Shown here: piece after piece, positions 7,800 to 16,207 of the stretch | Numbering within the stretch: position 1 is the first letter of the stretch | Layout: the number at the start of each line of letters is the position of its first letter | DNA from: JBCBTD01 sp039818825 | GTDB lineage: Bacteria > Pseudomonadota > Alphaproteobacteria > Geminicoccales > Geminicoccaceae | NCBI GenBank assembly: GCA_039818825.1 | Contig: JBCBTD010000009.1 | Span: forward strand, 1-64,000 | Direction: 5' to 3' | DNA: 64,000 nucleotides | Notes under the pieces: model-generated | What the model saw: only the letters and a program-made list of their open reading frames with translations | The model's database searches: none | What the model was told of the DNA's origin: nothing | Made by a program: the position numbers and the translations under genes

Positions 7800-8690
7800 C
7801 TAAGGGTTTGAACCTAGCCTTTCGATAGCATCGACGATCACCTCGACGACCACGTCCGGCGCCTCCTCGTGAGCCAAATGACCAAGCCCTGGCAGGCGCT
7901 GTATGCGAACGTGGGGCAGCAGCTTCGCGACGACGTCAGCCTCGCTCGGCGCGACCGCCTCGTCGGCTTCGCCGACCACCAGCAGGACCGGAACGTCGAC
8001 CAGAGGCAGCTGCGACTTGAGGCTCGCCAGGTCCCAACTGGCCATCATGCCCAAGGCGGCGCCGACATGCGCGGGTCGCTTGGCCAACCGCGTGTAGAGC
8101 TCGACGCCTTCCGGATCGATCGTCGAGCCTACACCGGTGATCATCCGTTCCGCACCGCGCCGGTTGGTCCCCCAGGCGAACAAGCGCGGCATGACCGGAT
8201 TCATGAAGAGTGCCTTGGCAAGCGGCGACGCGATCGGACCCATGGCGCCGCCATAGGGCAAGAAGGCGCCGTTGAGACTGACCAGAAGTCTGGGCGAGAG
8301 GCGATCGTCGATCACCATCTTCGCGAGAATGGCGGCACCCGCCGAGTGGCCGACCACGACTTCGGGCGCCCGGCCCAGGGCCGTCAGCAGGGCGTCGACG
8401 GCGGCGGCCATGTCACCCAGGCCGAGTTGCCAGAAGGGCGGATGGCTCGTGAACCCGTGGCCGGGCAAATCGACCGCCACGACGTTGAAGCGGTCAGCCA
8501 ACAGCGGCGTCACGTCACGCCAGGAATGGGTCGCAGCACCGGTGCCATGGATCAAAAGGATGGTGGCACCCTCGCCCATCTCCTGGACGTGCCAACTCAG
8601 TCCACCGGCGTCGACGAATCGGCTGGCGCTACGGTTGGGCCAGTCGCGACCCTCGCGTTCCCAGTCCGGACGTTCCGGTGCGCAGTACAT
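7800..8690 (-). CDS. bchO: BchO, alpha/beta hydrolase associated with Mg-chelatase
   Basis: Alpha/beta-hydrolase-fold protein encoded with bchI and bchD in most photosynthesis gene clusters; its precise role in bacteriochlorophyll synthesis is unknown. It is 296 aa from the ATG at 8690. The oxyanion-loop HGTGAATHSW is near residue 53, the nucleophile elbow GHSAGAA near residue 115, and the catalytic His region LPGLGHLAHEE near residue 270. The stop of bchD and the start overlap as TGATG, with GGAGG upstream inside bchD, which indicates coupled translation. Confidence 0.9.
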   Translation of the reverse strand: MYCAPERPDWEREGRDWPNRSASRFVDAGGLSWHVQEMGEGATILLIHGTGAATHSWRDVTPLLADRFNVVAVDLPGHGFTSHPPFWQLGLGDMAAAVDALLTALGRAPEVVVGHSAGAAILAKMVIDDRLSPRLLVSLNGAFLPYGGAMGPIASPLAKALFMNPVMPRLFAWGTNRRGAERMITGVGSTIDPEGVELYTRLAKRPAHVGAALGMMASWDLASLKSQLPLVDVPVLLVVGEADEAVAPSEADVVAKLLPHVRIQRLPGLGHLAHEEAPDVVVEVIVDAIERLGSNP

Positions 8691-10465
8691 CAAGGCCGTG
8701 CCTCCATGACGCCACTGGCCCGCACGGCGGCCGACACCGCCGTTGCATCCGCGTGCGGTAGCGCGAGGTAGCGCGCCTGCATCTTGGTGGCCAGCGTCGC
8801 AGCCTGCGGTTGCGGCTTGGGCGCGGTGTCGATCAACAGTGACGACGCGCCCAGCGCCGCCAAAGCGCTCGCTGCCAAGTCCGCGTCGGCCTGCGCGTGC
8901 GCCCGACCGCCGACGCCATCGCGCCCGACATTGGCGCGCCCGTCGGTCAAGAAGACCAGCACCGGCGTTTGCCCTTGTCGCCGGACCAGCTCGGCCAGCG
9001 CCATGGCAGCGTCGATGGCCGTCGCCAAGGGCGTGCCACCGCCGCCGGGCAAGCCGGCCAAGCTGCGCTTGGCGCGCACCAGCGACCGCGTCGGCGGCAG
9101 GACGAGTTCGGCGCTCTTGCCGCGGAAGGCGACGAGCGCAACGCGGTCACGGCGGACGTAGCAGTCGGCCAACAGGAGTTCGACGGCGCCTTTGGCTTCG
9201 GCCAATCGATGCAGCGCGGACGAGCCTGACGCGTCGACGACGAAGATCGCGGTACTCTCCGTGCGGTCGGCGAACCGCCGAATGCGGAAGTCGTCCGAAC
9301 GGACGTCGACCCCAGCATTGGCGCGGTTCGGCCGCTGGCTCCGACGAAGCGGTTGCCAGGGTGCTGCGGCACGCAAGGTCTCGACCACGCTCAGCCGCTT
9401 GCCGCCGGTCGGCTCGCCACGCCTCGTGCCGAGCGGACGACCGCGCAGCTTCGACGTCTTCTTCGCACCGGCGGCGCCGTGACCGGCACTTTGCAGGCGC
9501 ACCGGATCCCCTGCCCGCAACAGCGCCAGCAATCCTTCGGGAATGGCTGCCATCGCCGCTTCCAGCACCACGTCGTCGAGCGGCCGGTCGAGCTCTTGGG
9601 CGGGCGGCGCGCCCTCGTCGTCCCGTTCTTCGTCCTCGGCCTCGGGCTGTGGCTCGTCGGCCGGTGCTTCGTCGCTCGGCCACATGGTCGCGCGCGGGGC
9701 CAGGACCAGCCGAGCGGCAACGGCGACGTCGGCTGGCTCGACATCGGTGCGCCCCTCGCAGGCGGCTGCGGCCCGCGCGACACGTAGCGCCAGGATCGGG
9801 CCCCGCAGCGAGACGACACCCAGCGCCATTGCCGCCTTGCAGAGCGCCTCGACGATCTCGGGTGCCACCGCCACGTCGGGCACAAGCCGCCGCGCCGCCG
9901 CCACCTCGGCCGGGTCCACCCCGAGATCGACCGTTTCCCGCAAGGTGAGCGGCGTCAGATCGACATGGAAGGCCAACCGATCGGCCAGTGCCGCCGGCGC
10001 GCGTTCGTCAGGCTCGAGGCCCTCGTCCAACGCGACGACACCCAGCCGAGCCGGGAACCGCGAGGTCAGTCCGTCGCGCTCCAAGACCACCTCGCCCCGG
10101 TCCAGCGCTGCACCGAGCTGCGCCGTGGTCGAGGCTTCCAACCGCTCGGCCATGGCCGCGACGACGACCCCGCCGTCGCTTTCCGCGAGCAAGCCGCGTT
10201 CGGCGATCGGCCGCCCAGCCTGGAGCGTCCGGGTGAGATCGAGTCCGCCGAGCAGGCGGTCGTCGGTCACGTGAAGCGGCAACCGGCGCAGCGGCACGTC
10301 GTCGCCGAGCAAGGTGCGGAGCAGCGCCAGCCAACGGTCGCGTACCGGGCCGGACAAACCGCGCAGCAACACACCGCCGGTGCCCGCCGGGTCGACGGCA
10401 AACAGCATGGCCGCGAGGCACGCATTGCCCCAAGGCGCCAGTTCCAACGTCGGCTCGTCGCTCAC
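8690..10465 (-). CDS. bchD: BchD, Mg-protoporphyrin IX chelatase subunit D
   Basis: Subunit of the BchHID magnesium chelatase, forming an AAA+ ring with BchI on which ATP hydrolysis drives Mg2+ insertion by BchH. From the GTG at 10465 (GTGA overlap with the bchI stop) it has 591 aa. The order is an inactive AAA-like N-terminal domain, a Pro/acid-rich linker (EAPADEPQPEAEDEERDDE, about residues 268-286), and a C-terminal von Willebrand A domain. That domain carries the MIDAS motif DASGS near residue 408 and GGGGTPLA near 470. No intact Walker A is visible in the N-terminal domain, as expected for BchD. Confidence 0.95.
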   Translation of the reverse strand: MSDEPTLELAPWGNACLAAMLFAVDPAGTGGVLLRGLSGPVRDRWLALLRTLLGDDVPLRRLPLHVTDDRLLGGLDLTRTLQAGRPIAERGLLAESDGGVVVAAMAERLEASTTAQLGAALDRGEVVLERDGLTSRFPARLGVVALDEGLEPDERAPAALADRLAFHVDLTPLTLRETVDLGVDPAEVAAARRLVPDVAVAPEIVEALCKAAMALGVVSLRGPILALRVARAAAACEGRTDVEPADVAVAARLVLAPRATMWPSDEAPADEPQPEAEDEERDDEGAPPAQELDRPLDDVVLEAAMAAIPEGLLALLRAGDPVRLQSAGHGAAGAKKTSKLRGRPLGTRRGEPTGGKRLSVVETLRAAAPWQPLRRSQRPNRANAGVDVRSDDFRIRRFADRTESTAIFVVDASGSSALHRLAEAKGAVELLLADCYVRRDRVALVAFRGKSAELVLPPTRSLVRAKRSLAGLPGGGGTPLATAIDAAMALAELVRRQGQTPVLVFLTDGRANVGRDGVGGRAHAQADADLAASALAALGASSLLIDTAPKPQPQAATLATKMQARYLALPHADATAVSAAVRASGVMEARP

Positions 10466-11490
10466 GCGGCGAACAGCTCCGTAAGCGCTCGTTCGACGCG
10501 GGTCGTCGAGCCGGCATCGTCGAGCGGGTTGCGCCGCAGCCGGTGGCGGAGTGCCGGTGCTGCGACGGCGCGCAGGTGAACATCCGTCACCTCGACGTCG
10601 TTCTCCAAGCTGGCGAGCGCCCGGGCCGCTCGGATGAGCGTCAGCTCGCCGCGGAGCCCGTCGGTGCCGAGCGCCATGCAAAGCTGAGCCGCCCGCTCCA
10701 ATGCGGCGTCGGCCACGCGCACGCTGCCCAGCCGCTCGCGGGCCCGTTGCAAGCGCTTGCGGACCGTTCCGTCGGCGCGCTTCTGTTTGGCGACGAAGAC
10801 CGCAGGATCGCGTTCGAAGGCGTCGCGCCGGCGGACGACCTCGACGCGGGTCCGCAAGTCCGTAGGCGTTTTTACTTCGACCGACAGACCGAACCGGTCG
10901 AGCAGCTGCGGCCTTAGTTCGCCTTCCTCAGGATTGCCGCTACCGACCAGAACGAAGCGCGCCGGATGGCGGAGGCTGACGCCTTCACGCTCGACGACGT
11001 TTTCGCCGGAGGCCGCAACGTCCAAGAGCAAGTCGACGAGGTGATCCTCCAACAGGTTCACTTCGTCGATGTAGAGAAAGCCGCGATGGGCGCGCGCCAG
11101 CAGGCCCGGCTCGAAGGCCTTCTCGCCGTGGCTCAACGCGCGCTCCAAGTCGAGGGCGCCGACCACCCGATCCTCGGTGGCGCCGAGCGGCAGGTCGACG
11201 ACCGGAACCGTCACCCGCGCGGTCTTGACGGCACCGGTCGCGCGCCGCCGCGGGCAGTCTTCGGTGCAGGATGCCGGGTCGGCAGTCGGATCGCAGCCGT
11301 AGCGGCAGCCTTTCACCACGGTCATCGGCGGCAATAGGGCGGCAAGCCCGCGGACGGCTGTCGACTTGCCGGTGCCCCGATCGCCGAAGACGAGCACGCC
11401 GCCGACCGACGGGTCGACGGCTGCGACCAGCAGCGCCAGCTTCATCTCGTCTTGGCCGACGATGGCGGAGAAGGGGAACGGATGGGTCAT
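10462..11490 (-). CDS. bchI: BchI, Mg-protoporphyrin IX chelatase ATPase subunit
   Basis: AAA+ ATPase subunit of magnesium chelatase, 342 aa, a usual length. Walker A GDRGTGKST is at residues 36-44, the Cys-containing insert GCRYGCDP follows near 63, Walker B GFLYIDEVN is near 137, and a sensor-1 region GSGNPEEGELRPQLLDRFG is near 180. It is the first gene of bchI-bchD-bchO-crtI-crtB. I found no PpsR-type dyad in the 117 bp upstream, so its regulation is not evident. There is no crtA next to it. Confidence 0.96.
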   Translation of the reverse strand: MTHPFPFSAIVGQDEMKLALLVAAVDPSVGGVLVFGDRGTGKSTAVRGLAALLPPMTVVKGCRYGCDPTADPASCTEDCPRRRATGAVKTARVTVPVVDLPLGATEDRVVGALDLERALSHGEKAFEPGLLARAHRGFLYIDEVNLLEDHLVDLLLDVAASGENVVEREGVSLRHPARFVLVGSGNPEEGELRPQLLDRFGLSVEVKTPTDLRTRVEVVRRRDAFERDPAVFVAKQKRADGTVRKRLQRARERLGSVRVADAALERAAQLCMALGTDGLRGELTLIRAARALASLENDVEVTDVHLRAVAAPALRHRLRRNPLDDAGSTTRVERALTELFAA

Positions 11491-11607
11491 CGAGAAGACG
11501 AGGCAGTCGCCGCAGGCAGAGGTTCACGAAGCCGGCCGAGCGCCGGTGACGCTCTTCCTAGGCGTTGCCCAGAGCACACGCCAGAGGGCAGTTGGCCGGT
11601 TCGGACG

Positions 11608-12036
11608 TCAAGGACGGACGACGACCACCGAGCATTTGGCATGGCGCACCACGCGCGCCGCGTTCGGCCCCAGCAGGTAGTCCTGCAGCGCCGGCCGATG
11701 CGAGCCGATGACGATGCAATCGCAGGATCGCTGGACGGCCGCGCGGAGGACACCGTCGTAGATGCTGCCACGGGCGACTTCGCGGGTGACGGCCAAGCCG
11801 GCCGGAACGTGCTCGTCGACGAACGCCTCCAGCTTGCCGACGACGTCGGCCGCCACCCGGTCGGCGAAGCCGTCGTCGAAGAACGAGCCGACGATCGACA
11901 TCCCGAAATCGGGCACGACCGTCATGACGTGGAGCTTCGCCTGCCAATGTGCAGCTAGGTCCACGGCAACGTTGAGCGCCCGCCGCTTGCCCGTCGCCGC
12001 CTCCAGGTCGACGGGCAACAGGATCGATCGATACAT
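11608..12036 (-). CDS. Universal stress protein (UspA fold), TRAP-operon associated
   Basis: A 142-aa single-domain Usp protein (MYRSILLPVDLEAAT... SCDCIVIGSH ... CSVVVVRP). The ATG at 12036 is chosen because GAGGAG lies 8 nt upstream; a GTG at 12042 is too close to it. The usual ATP-binding pattern G-2x-G-9x-G-S/T is degenerate: the segment reads IGSHRPALQDYLLGPNAARV, with R where the second Gly is expected. It starts 12 nt after the TRAP permease stop. TeaD, a Usp protein, regulates the TeaABC TRAP transporter, so a transporter-linked role is plausible by analogy. Confidence 0.85.
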   Translation of the reverse strand: MYRSILLPVDLEAATGKRRALNVAVDLAAHWQAKLHVMTVVPDFGMSIVGSFFDDGFADRVAADVVGKLEAFVDEHVPAGLAVTREVARGSIYDGVLRAAVQRSCDCIVIGSHRPALQDYLLGPNAARVVRHAKCSVVVVRP

Positions 12037-12048
12037 GGCCACCGCTCC

Positions 12049-14697
12049 TCAGAAGGGTGCTTGGGTCTTGCGCCGGTCTTGGACCAGGACGACGAGCCCG
12101 AGCAGCAGGAACGCGGGCAGGAAAAAGATCTCCTTCGGCATCCGGCTCGCTTCGACCTCGGAGCGGACGATGCGGACCGGTTGGTCGCCGTAGAAGTCGT
12201 AGGCGTCGATCAACTGCTCGAAGAACGGCGTGCCGGGAAAGGGCTCTTCGAGCAGCAGCATTTCGCCATCCTCGAGGACCGGAAGGCCGGCGGCGTCCAA
12301 CCGCGCCAAGCCGTCACCCGCAGGCCCCAGCTCCGGCGCCAACGTCGTCCGCTGAGGCCGACCGGTATCGAAATCGGGGCCCTCGATCACCAGACGGATC
12401 GTTTCGTCGACGGGCTGCGCGGCGACGGCTTCGAGGGCGGCGGTACCCTGGGCAACCTGGTAGGGCGGCTGCACCCAATCCAACCAGTAGCCCGGTCTGA
12501 ACAGTGTGAACGCAACCAGCAACAGCGCAACGACCTCCCACAGCCGACAGCGCGCAACGAAGTAGCCCTGTGTCGCGGCGGCAAAGCACAGCATTGCCAC
12601 CAGCGCGGTGAAGAAAACGTAAATCGCCTGAAGCAGGCCGACGTCGATCAGCAGCAGGTCGGTGTTGAAGATGAACAGGAACGGCAGGAGCGCCGTTCGA
12701 ATGTCGTACATGAATCCCTGGACGCCGGTCTTGATCGGGTCGCCCCGAGAGATCGCCGCAGCGGCATAGGCCGCGAGCCCCACGGGTGGGGTGTCGTCGG
12801 CAAGAATGCCGAAGTAGAAGACGAACATGTGAACGGCGATCAGCGGGACGACGAGGCCAGACTGGGCGCCGACGCTGACGATCACTGGCGCCATCAGCGA
12901 CGAGACGACGATGTAGTTGGCGGTCGTCGGGAGCCCCATGCCGAGGATCAGGCTGAGGATCGCGACCAGGACCAAGAGGATCATCAGGTTGCCGCCGGCA
13001 ATGGTCTCGATCACCTGACCGATGATCTGGTGGGCACCGGTCAGCGAGATCGTGCCGACGATGATGCCCGCGGCACCGGTGGCGACGCCGATGCCGATCA
13101 TGTTGCGGGCACCAAAGACCAGCCCGTCGACGAAGTCGCCCCAGCCGCGCGTCGCCTGGTGAACGACGTCGGCGTCGCCGCGGAAGAGATGCTTGAGCGG
13201 TCGATGGGTCAGCATGACCACGATCATCACGATCGTCGCCCAGAACGCGGAAAGTGCCGGCGACAACCGATCGAGCGGGCCGGTGTCGACCATCAGATTC
13301 CACACCAGCACGAAGATCGGCAGCCCGAAATAGAGCCCGCCGAACAAGGTGGGCGTGAGCCTTGGCGCCTGCACGACCGGCGCGTTCGGGTCGTCGACGC
13401 GCAGGTCCGGGAACCGCGCCGACAACCAGACGAGAGCCACGTAGGCAATGGCGAGCAACGCCAAAGCGGCATAAACCGAATCGCCCGGCATCAAGGGTTC
13501 CAGCACCAACCGGACCAGGATGACCAACGCGGTGACCGCCGCCATCGCCAAGAAGCCAGTCAAAAAGAGCAGCAAGATCAAGGGAACGGTGATCGTCCGT
13601 CCCGGCTTCTCCAGACCCTTCAGCCCGAGCTTGAGCGACTCCAGGTGCACGATGTAGAGGAGGGCGATGTAAGAGACGACCGCCGGCAGGAAGGCGTGCT
13701 TGATGACCTCGATGTACGGAATGTTGACGTATTCGACCATCAAGAAGGCGGCCGCACCCATGACCGGAGGCGTCAGCTGACCGTTGGTCGACGAGGCGAC
13801 CTCGACCGCGCCAGCCTTCTCCGCGGGAAAGCCGATGCGCCGCATCAGCGGGATGGTGAAGGTACCGGTGGTGACCGTGTTGGCGATCGACGAACCGGAA
13901 ATCATCCCAGTCATCGCCGACGACAGGACCGAGGCCTTGGCCGGGCCGCCGCGCAAGGCGCCGAGCAGCGCGATCGCGACTTTGATGAACCAGTTGCCGC
14001 CGCCGGCACGCTCCAACAACGCACCGAACAGCACGAACAGGAAGATCATCGTCGTCGACACGCCGAGCGCAACGCCGAACACGCCCTCGGTCTGCATCCA
14101 GAAATGGCCCATCGCCTTGGTGAACGACGAACCGCCGTAGTTGGTGACGTTGCTGACCCATTCGAAGCGGCCGCCGAACAGCGTGAAACCCAAGAAGATC
14201 AGGGCGATGGCGGTCAGCGGGAGGCCGAGCGAACGGTAGACCGAGATAAGCAAAACCGCGACGCCTACCATCGAGACCGCGACGTCAGTGGTCGTCCAGA
14301 GGCCGGGGCGATCGGCGATCTCGAAACGGAAGACGATCAGATAGAGACAGGCCGCGACGCCAAGCCCGGCCAACGCCCAGTCGTAGAGCGGAATCCGATC
14401 GCGTGGCGCCGAGCGGAACAGCGGAAACGCCAAGCTGGCGAGCGCGATGGCAAAGGCGAGGTGAACGTATCGCGCCTGCGCGACGATGTTGGCGAAGTCG
14501 CTGATGCCGGTGGCGGTCGCTAGCGCCGAGGGCAGCTTGGACGCGATGTAGAGCTGAAAGATCGACCACGCCAAACAAAGGCCGAAGATCGTCCGTCCCT
14601 GCCAACCGGCAGCCGTGCGCGCGCCGGTATCGGCTTGGGCGACGAGCGTTTCGGCGTCGGCCGAACGGGCATCGCCCATGGTTCCTTCACTCGCCAT
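12049..14697 (-). CDS. TRAP transporter fused permease (4TM/12TM, DUF3394 tail)
   Basis: Inner-membrane permease of a TAXI-type TRAP transporter, driven by an ion gradient. The 882-aa protein fuses the small DctQ-like and large DctM-like parts into one chain with many hydrophobic helices. DctM-like signatures include GMISGSSIANTVTTGTFTIP (about residues 265-284) and SLILGMGLPTTANYIVVS (about 575-592). The C-terminal soluble stretch of about 130 residues ending in a last helix matches the DUF3394 domain often found here. ATG 14697 has GGGGGAG 6 nt upstream. Substrate unknown; TAXI systems handle small organic anions. Confidence 0.93.
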   Translation of the reverse strand: MASEGTMGDARSADAETLVAQADTGARTAAGWQGRTIFGLCLAWSIFQLYIASKLPSALATATGISDFANIVAQARYVHLAFAIALASLAFPLFRSAPRDRIPLYDWALAGLGVAACLYLIVFRFEIADRPGLWTTTDVAVSMVGVAVLLISVYRSLGLPLTAIALIFLGFTLFGGRFEWVSNVTNYGGSSFTKAMGHFWMQTEGVFGVALGVSTTMIFLFVLFGALLERAGGGNWFIKVAIALLGALRGGPAKASVLSSAMTGMISGSSIANTVTTGTFTIPLMRRIGFPAEKAGAVEVASSTNGQLTPPVMGAAAFLMVEYVNIPYIEVIKHAFLPAVVSYIALLYIVHLESLKLGLKGLEKPGRTITVPLILLLFLTGFLAMAAVTALVILVRLVLEPLMPGDSVYAALALLAIAYVALVWLSARFPDLRVDDPNAPVVQAPRLTPTLFGGLYFGLPIFVLVWNLMVDTGPLDRLSPALSAFWATIVMIVVMLTHRPLKHLFRGDADVVHQATRGWGDFVDGLVFGARNMIGIGVATGAAGIIVGTISLTGAHQIIGQVIETIAGGNLMILLVLVAILSLILGMGLPTTANYIVVSSLMAPVIVSVGAQSGLVVPLIAVHMFVFYFGILADDTPPVGLAAYAAAAISRGDPIKTGVQGFMYDIRTALLPFLFIFNTDLLLIDVGLLQAIYVFFTALVAMLCFAAATQGYFVARCRLWEVVALLLVAFTLFRPGYWLDWVQPPYQVAQGTAALEAVAAQPVDETIRLVIEGPDFDTGRPQRTTLAPELGPAGDGLARLDAAGLPVLEDGEMLLLEEPFPGTPFFEQLIDAYDFYGDQPVRIVRSEVEASRMPKEIFFLPAFLLLGLVVLVQDRRKTQAPF

Positions 14698-14755
14698 GGC
14701 GTGCTCCCCCGGCCAAGATAACGGGCGGGGCCCTACGTCCCCGCCCTGACGGCTC

Positions 14756-15727
14756 TTACATCAAGCCCAGTTCCGTGAAGGCACGCTCGGCGCCCGGGTG
14801 CAAGGGTGCGGACAGGCCATCCTTCACCATCTGCTCGGCCTGCAGGTTGGCAAACGCGGGGTGCAGGTTGCGGAAGTCGTCGAGGTTTTCCATCACCGCC
14901 TTCGAGACCACGTAGACGACCTCTTCCGGAACGTCAGCGCGGGTGACGAACGTAGCGCCGACGCCGAAGGTGGTGACGTCCTCGTCGGTGCCCCGGTACA
15001 TACCGCCGGGGATGGTCGCGACGCGATAGAACGGATTGTCGGCAACCAGTTGGTCGATCGGCTCGCCGGTGACGGACACGAGCACCGCATCGCAGGTGGT
15101 GGTCGCTTCCTGGATCGCAGCTGCCGGGTGGCCGACGGTGTAGATCATGGCGTCGATGTTGCCGTCACAGAGCTGCTTCGGCATCTCGGCACCAACGAAC
15201 TCCGTCGCGAGCGCGAAGTCCTCCATCTCGATGCCGTACGCATCCATGACCACCTCCATGGTGGCGCGCTGGCCCGAGCCTGGGTTGCCGACGTTCACCC
15301 GCTTGCCCTTGAGGTCCTCGAAGCTCTCGATGCCGCTGCCTTCGCGGACGACGAGGGTGAAAGGCTCCGGATGGACGGAGAAGACTGCCCGGATCTCGGG
15401 GAACGGGTTGTCGGCGAAGCGCGAGGTGCCGTTGTAGGCGTGGTGCTGCCAGTCTGACTGGGCGACCCCGAACTCCAGTTCCTCGGCCTTGATGGTGTTG
15501 ATGTTGTAGACCGACCCGCCGGTGCTCTCGACGGCACAACGGATGCCGTGCTCCTTGCGGTCACGGTTGACCAACCGGCAGATGGCGCCGCCGGTCGGAT
15601 AGTAGACCCCGGTGACACCGCCGGTGCCGATCGAGATGAACTGCTGTTGGGCGTCGGCGCTGCCGCCGGCGACCAGCGCCGCGGCCGCGGTGATCGCCGC
15701 GAGGCCGAAGCTACGAATGCTCACCAT
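14756..15727 (-). CDS. TAXI family TRAP transporter solute-binding protein
   Basis: Periplasmic receptor for the adjacent fused TRAP permease. Starting at ATG 15727, which has GGGAG 7 nt upstream, it is 323 aa with a Sec signal peptide (VSIRSFGLAAITAAAALVAG... SADAQQ). The mature N-terminus ISIGTGGVTGVYYPTGGAICR is the TAXI family signature; TAG-type residues TGGSVYNINTI follow. It is first in the operon receptor-permease-Usp. Ligand not predictable from the sequence; glutamate or dicarboxylates are common guesses for the family. Confidence 0.94.
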   Translation of the reverse strand: MVSIRSFGLAAITAAAALVAGGSADAQQQFISIGTGGVTGVYYPTGGAICRLVNRDRKEHGIRCAVESTGGSVYNINTIKAEELEFGVAQSDWQHHAYNGTSRFADNPFPEIRAVFSVHPEPFTLVVREGSGIESFEDLKGKRVNVGNPGSGQRATMEVVMDAYGIEMEDFALATEFVGAEMPKQLCDGNIDAMIYTVGHPAAAIQEATTTCDAVLVSVTGEPIDQLVADNPFYRVATIPGGMYRGTDEDVTTFGVGATFVTRADVPEEVVYVVSKAVMENLDDFRNLHPAFANLQAEQMVKDGLSAPLHPGAERAFTELGLM

Positions 15728-16207
15728 TTGATGCTCCCAGTTTGGCAAAACGCGACTCACACGAAGACCGAGGTCCGCTTGCGCTCGACATCAGCCGTCG
15801 ATGCGGCCGCTACGGCTGCCATGCAACGATGGCCCCGGCCACTGGTCAAGGATGGCTTGCAAACATGCAACGCCGGCGGCGTTCACGATCCATCGTCCAG
15901 CGACGAGCCGTAAACCTAAGATGGCGAAACTGAAATGACTGAAAAACCCATGTTGCTGCTCGGTCGTTGGTTGTTCGTCTCTACTGCTCTGGCTGTGCCA
16001 AGCTAGTTTTGGTTGATGTTTCTGGAGATTCATCCATCGAAACCGTTCTTGGTGATGCAGCCCCCCGGAATGAAAAATGCTGGATGCCATCGCGATGCCG
16101 AGGCGTGATGGGCGGCGCGTCGGCAGTTCGACGCAGATGACGGTGGCCAACACCGCCGCCAACGCTTGGGACGACCAGAGCCTCCCCGGCTCAGCAGGCC
16201 GCAGCGA
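15728..16207 (-). other. 480-bp gene-free region upstream of the TAXI operon
   Basis: This stretch between the ampG stop and the TAXI receptor start is lower in GC than its surroundings, especially around 15,900-16,090. I see no convincing gene. A 123-codon minus-strand frame (15791-16162) has unusual composition and no recognisable family, and a 23-codon plus-strand frame at 15935 lacks a ribosome binding site. It presumably holds the TAXI promoter and the end of the ampG transcript. Confidence 0.5.

Noticed and set aside
12061..14523. Long plus-strand open frame opposite the TRAP permease.
   Set aside because: Highly charged Gln/Arg/Asp-rich translation typical of the antisense of a membrane protein gene in high-GC DNA.
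15935..16006. 23-codon hydrophobic plus-strand ORF.
   Set aside because: Short, no ribosome binding site, and its hydrophobicity could be a chance effect of AT-rich sequence.
15791..16162. 123-codon minus-strand frame in the gap upstream of the TAXI gene.
   Set aside because: No recognisable family, odd composition, no ribosome binding site at its start, and it runs through the likely TAXI promoter region.
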